From Heterodera schachtii (lineage: Eukaryota > Nematoda > Chromadorea > Rhabditida > Heteroderidae), in assembly GCA_023374025.1 (NCBI GenBank), contig SIJG01000189.1, forward strand, positions 102,240 through 166,239: a stretch of DNA of 64,000 nucleotides, read 5' to 3'. The notes under the pieces were generated by a model. It did not search any database. It saw nothing but the letters and a program-made list of their open reading frames with translations, and had not been told where the DNA came from. Made by a program: the position numbers and the translations under genes. The first letter of the stretch is position 1. The number at the start of each line of letters is the position of its first letter. Positions 61,201 to 64,000 of this stretch are shown here, in pieces.

Positions 61201-63762
61201 TGTCCACCGATTGGCGATCGGCCAGCAGCAGCTCAACATACTGCTTCATCAGAGTGTAGGAAAAAAGTTCTGAATGATTTCACTTTTAAATCGTCAAATT
61301 TAATTGCTTGGGTCGGCATTTTAAAGCGGGGTTTGCCGAACTCGGCGTATTTTGGCAAAAGCCTCGAACCGAGTCATTTTATAGCCTGGTATTCGGCCAA
61401 TCCTGTTTTAAACTGAACATTGATTTGCCCGTGTTACGACGTTTGCGCCGCACAGCAAAAACAGAGACTTGCGCCGTGAAATTTGCGCCTTGGACATTTG
61501 CGCCTCAACACTTGGCGCCGACCAATAAAAATGGACATTTGCGCTGCTCATTTGTCAGTCAAAAATATATTTTAAAATATTGTTACCAACTTTTACATGT
61601 AGATTTTAGTCTAATGAAAATTTTTAAGGATTATTTTAAAATCTGTGAACGGTGCAAATGGGTTTGGTAGGGCGGCGCAAGTGCCTATTTTAGTGGGCGC
61701 CGTAAATGTCGCGGCCCAAATGTCGGTACACCGTTCAGCCCACCTTTTTTGTTAAAATGTTCAGTTTCTATTTCTTTCAGGGGAATTCTTTTGTCGGGAC
61801 AAATGTCATTTATTTTCAACAGAATCATTGCGGAATCATCAGCAGAGGTTCCCCCCTGTTGCTGCTGCTGCTTTGGCTCTTTCGTCGGCTCCGTCGTTTT
61901 CTCTGTTTCACTGTCTAATTTTTAAAATTTATAAATTAAATTTATTTATAATTTTTATCGATCGATCTGCTGGACCTGGATCCAGGCCTGGATTTTTGTC
62001 CAGGAAATCCAGGTCAAATATGAAAAAAATCCAGGCTGCCAAGGCCAAAGACGAAAAAACCCAGATTTCCTGGACAAAATTTTAGTATTTATTATTTCAA
62101 GTGACCGATGTTTTTTCAAGTTTTCAAAAAATGATTAAATATATTTAAAAACACATTATTATTGTAAATTAGATATTTTTAGAGGTTTATAAGCAATTAA
62201 TTGATTTTTTCAAACATTGTTTTACTTTTCAAAATAAATTTTTAAAAAATCCAGGTCCAGGCCTGGATCCAGGTCCCGAGGAACCTTGACTTTTCCTGGA
62301 TTTTTGTCCAAGAAATCAAGGTCCAGGTCCAGGCTTTTTTCAAAATGTCGGCATCTAATAATTTTATTTTTGCCTTTGTCCTCAAAAATGTGCCAAAATT
62401 GTTCGGGCACGGCACTTCTTCCGCCCAATTCTTTCTCGGCTTTTCTAAGCATTTGTTCCAGCGTTCTTCTCCGTTCTCTCTGCTCTCCAAAACATTTTCT
62501 AAACTCTTTGTTCTCGGCATAAATTTCCATCAAACATTTTGCCAAATTTTCCACCAATTCCCGTCCCATTTTGCTGCCTTTTCTCAATGCTTTCTCGTCA
62601 AAATTGTCTCCGTCTTTTATGTTGTGCCAAAGCTCGTGCAAAGTGCCCAAAACGTCCTCTTTTTTTTCCAGTTTCTCCGTGGCACCGGCGTCATTAGTGA
62701 ACAAAATGATTTGTCGGGTCGAATGGACAAACTTTTGCCACCAATTGGCATCATTCTCTTCCATTTTGGCACCCTTTTGGTGGAGGAAATAGGCAAAAAT
62801 TTGGCTGCACAGAATGGCATATTCCAACAACTCTTCTGTCAGACGAATGTTTTGGCAGAACATCATCTCATAATATGTGCTCATGGTTTGTTCATCAACA
62901 TGACCTGGAAAAATGCCGCAAATTGGCCGTGTTTTTGATTCGCAAAAAAAAAAGACCGGAAAATGCGACAGCTGAAATGCGTCGGTGATACAGTATGCAT
63001 GAGATACGATAGATAATATTAATGTGAAATTTAAGCGTTAATCGATCGGTAGGCAAAAAACGTTAATCAGTAGGCAAAGAAATTTACTATATTCTTACAG
63101 TAGTTTTGTTTTTTGGTTTTTTTAAATTGCAAAAACTTAAAACATTACGAAAAACTAATTTATGGTCTTAGAACCAGTCTATAATTATCTTTGGCGCATT
63201 TAAATTTAGCCAATTTTTTTTGAATTTATTAAAAAATTTTTGGCCCAGTCTGCGGATCAACAGTTTCCAAGTCAAAGGGCATTTATGTCGTCAAGTTCGA
63301 TACGCTCACACATTGAAAATGCTTTTTCCCCAGGGTCGAGACTCTCAACACTTTGCCGTCTTTCCAATTAGTGTTCGGTCTCAATGGCATCAAAATGCCA
63401 TCAAATGTAACCCTTTTGCTGACCTGCTGCCATTCTGATCGGGTGAATCATCTCCAACCGCTCCAATTGAAAATGGCTAATCAAATGGCGCACCATTCGC
63501 CGCTTTATCTCCTTAATGCGGCCCATTTCTCCGCGCAAATGCATTGTCCGCAATGAATGCGCAATTGTCGTTTCGCCGTCCAATTTGTTTTGGCCCAGCC
63601 AATCGGACATTTTGAATTTTTTTCCGCTCCCCTCCGCATTTAGGGACAAATGCAACCCGTAAAAATGCAAATCCGAAAAATAATTGCCGAAATCTTTGGT
63701 CCATTGTGGCAATTCAATTTTGTTGCCTTTCCGTTGTGCTTGTGACAGCACATTTTCCAACT
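46269..63762 (-). CDS. Very large multi-exon gene, unrecognised (5' end outside)
   Basis: Exons on the minus strand with matching phases at almost every junction: 63762-63424, 62904-62416, 61269-60833, 60075-59781, 58522-58111, 57069-56838, 55524-55062, 53959-52781, 52731-52562, 52503-52417, 52364-52179, 51821-51539, 49535-49416, 49350-49195, 49082-48944, 48632 to about 48350-48400, 47725-47532, 46482-46269. That is about 1,880 residues in the window. The sequence is mostly helical-looking and hydrophilic. The 53959-52781 exon carries a Lys-rich stretch ([16 protein letters not shown]), then a Glu/Thr-rich acidic stretch, then a folded part ([30 protein letters not shown]). Late parts include [18 protein letters not shown] recognise no domain. 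The exon at 48632 can also end at a stop (48350), so the last two exons might be a separate small gene. Introns hold most transposons of this half. Confidence 0.75.
46738..47219. mobile_element. Palindromic element in the last intron of the large gene
   Basis: 482 bp: left end GTCGATCCAAAAAAAAACTC, right end its near complement, arms of about 190 bp with only a few mismatches. The left arm has an internal duplication of the AAAAACTCAGTG block. GC-rich words such as CCGGACCGGCCCGG occur in both arms. No clear target duplication. Confidence 0.8.
47913..48272. mobile_element. hAT-like element, TAGAGACCGG ends, degraded
   Basis: Ends TAGAGACCGGATTTTT and AAAAATCCTGTCTCTA pair with one mismatch. 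The flanks TCGATGAA and TAGATGAT share six of eight bases, a decayed duplication. The interior repeats AGCACATATTTTGGCA-like words. Confidence 0.65.
49782..50387. repeat. Inverted array of an AAATTGGACACCGGA repeat
   Basis: 49795-49935 holds about eight copies of AAATTGGACACC(A/G)G-like units. 50308-50375 holds the complement. Outer flanks are GTTTAAAC-like on both sides. It looks like a foldback element whose right end was the target for the hAT-like insertion at 50388. Confidence 0.75.
50388..51075. mobile_element. hAT-like element, CAGGGCTCGCAAGT ends
   Basis: 688 bp, ends CAGGGCTCGCAAGT and ACTTGCGAGCCCTG, perfect 8-bp duplication GTTTAAAC (50380-50387 and 51076-51083). The interior has AAAAAAAGGACAAAT words and two GGTGCCGATAGGCGCC(G/A)CCGG motifs shared with 15374-16078. 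Non-autonomous. Lies in an intron of the large minus-strand gene. Confidence 0.92.
54644..55011. mobile_element. Foldback element with 8-bp target duplication
   Basis: 368 bp palindrome with GGCCGTTTTCGCGCCAGCGC in the left arm and its complement on the right. ATTATTTA lies on both sides (54636-54643 and 55012-55019). The core has ATCGAATGATACCAAG. Same family as 31128-31512. It ends about 50 bp from the donor of the 55524-55062 exon. Confidence 0.85.
55598..55950. repeat. Foldback element, same core family
   Basis: Arms begin GTCCTTTCGTAAAATCCGCC and end GGCGGATTTTACGAAATGAC, with the core CTATCGAATGGTACCAAG. A further half-copy follows to about 56110. No target duplication established. Confidence 0.8.
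56110..56830. other. Intron of the large gene, no further feature
   Basis: Mixed AT-rich intron sequence between a foldback and the 57069-56838 exon. An 84-codon minus-strand frame at 56455-56709 lacks a domain and is not in phase with flanking exons, so it is left uncalled. Confidence 0.4.
57238..58019. repeat. 782-bp foldback in the large gene
   Basis: The left arm starts GACGAAGTGACAAAAGTATC and the right arm ends GATACTTTTGTCACTTCGGC; the arms are over 250 bp. The inner part carries AAAAATTTAGACTCAACAATTTTG and its complement in pieces. A related shorter element lies at 60262-60690 in the next upstream intron. Confidence 0.85.
59078..59610. mobile_element. hAT-like element, TAGAGACCGG ends
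   Basis: 533 bp, ends TAGAGACCGG and CCGGTCTCAA (9 of 10 paired), perfect 8-bp duplication ATTTAGAT (59070-59077 and 59611-59618). The interior is rich in GCGGGATTCCGC and GGGATCCCGC words. Confidence 0.88.
60262..60690. repeat. Foldback related to 57238-58019
   Basis: Begins GGACGAAGTGGCAAAAGTATC and ends GATACTGTTGTCATTTCGGC. The internal sequence CCGAAAAATTTAGACTGAAC matches the larger relative, with an internal deletion. Confidence 0.8.
61963..62345. repeat. Foldback with CCAGGTCCAGGCCTGG words
   Basis: Arms at 61965-62085 and 62243-62345 share GGACCTGGATCCAGGCCTGG and TCCTGGATTTTTGTCCA in opposite orientation. It lies just inside the intron after the 62904-62416 exon. The exon frame runs open through the right arm, so exonisation is conceivable. 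Confidence 0.75.
62940..63420. other. Intron of the large gene, nothing further seen
   Basis: AT-rich sequence between the 63762-63424 and 62904-62416 exons. No repeat with identifiable ends and no separate gene. Confidence 0.4.
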
Positions 63763-63769
63763 CTTCGCA

Positions 63770-64000
63770 GGTGATTGAGTCTCTTTATAAAGCAAATTAA
63801 TTAAATTTAATTTAATTAGATTAAATCCAAATTAAATTAAAAATATTTTTGTGTTGAAAATGGAAATGGCGGTTATTTTAAATTGAAAAAAATTCTCAAA
63901 ATTTTTACATCCCTAAAAAGCTAATTTTTTCAAATTAATTTTGTAGTGAAACAATGTGTTAATGGGCCAAATGAAAAGGTTAAAATCATATAGTATGAAT
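63770..64000. other. Right edge, AT-rich, no gene seen
   Basis: AT-rich sequence upstream of the first visible exon of the large minus-strand gene. It is presumably another intron, since the first exon has an acceptor-like start and no initiating ATG is evident. Confidence 0.4.

Overview
The window is eukaryotic: AT-rich DNA with spliced genes, GT-AG introns as short as about 50-70 nt, and several animal orthologues. The gene set (a GM130-like golgin, LRR1, WDR83/MORG1, the GTP-type succinyl-CoA ligase beta subunit), the very short introns and splice-acceptor-like sequences just before some start codons point to a nematode. A tylenchid plant parasite is possible, but the sequence does not prove it.

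Layout. (1) 1237-5772, plus strand: a GM130/GOLGA2-like golgin, one intron of which begins exactly at the end of a DNA transposon. (2) 6-28 kb: a rearranged cluster of lrr-1 copies. There is one intact plus-strand gene (24123-27963), three broken minus-strand copies (about 7.6-9.65, 11.5-14.5 and 19.5-23.1 kb), stray single-exon pieces, and golgin exon fragments. The third broken copy and the intact gene form a 3.5-kb inverted repeat around an 0.9-kb spacer. (3) 28233-31908: WDR83/MORG1, only 270 bp downstream of lrr-1 on the same strand. (4) 33951-35488: a predicted secreted acidic protein of unknown function. (5) 36-40.5 kb: repeats, a truncated LINE, chimeric fragments, and members of a small protein family whose repeat modules differ between copies. 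(6) 40910-45607: GTP-type succinyl-CoA ligase beta, a 12-exon model giving 432 residues. (7) 63.8-46.27 kb, minus strand: one very large gene of at least 17 phase-compatible exons (about 1,880 residues in the window, 5' end outside) that I do not recognise. It converges on the succinyl-CoA ligase gene.

Non-autonomous DNA transposons are abundant and many can be delimited to the base by inverted termini and target duplications. They include four groups with 8-bp duplications (termini CAGGGCTC, CAGGGATGGCA, TAGAGACCG, GGTAAT), a foldback family in introns that also gives 8-bp duplications, and one element with a TAA duplication. I found no CRISPR array, rRNA, intact tRNA or bacterial-type operon.

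Most notable: a transposon whose terminus supplies a 5' splice site in the golgin gene (introner-like); the palindromic lrr-1 pair, with only one intact copy among four; capture and scattering of golgin exons; and a small membrane or secreted protein family that keeps its ends while swapping the central glycine-rich repeat.
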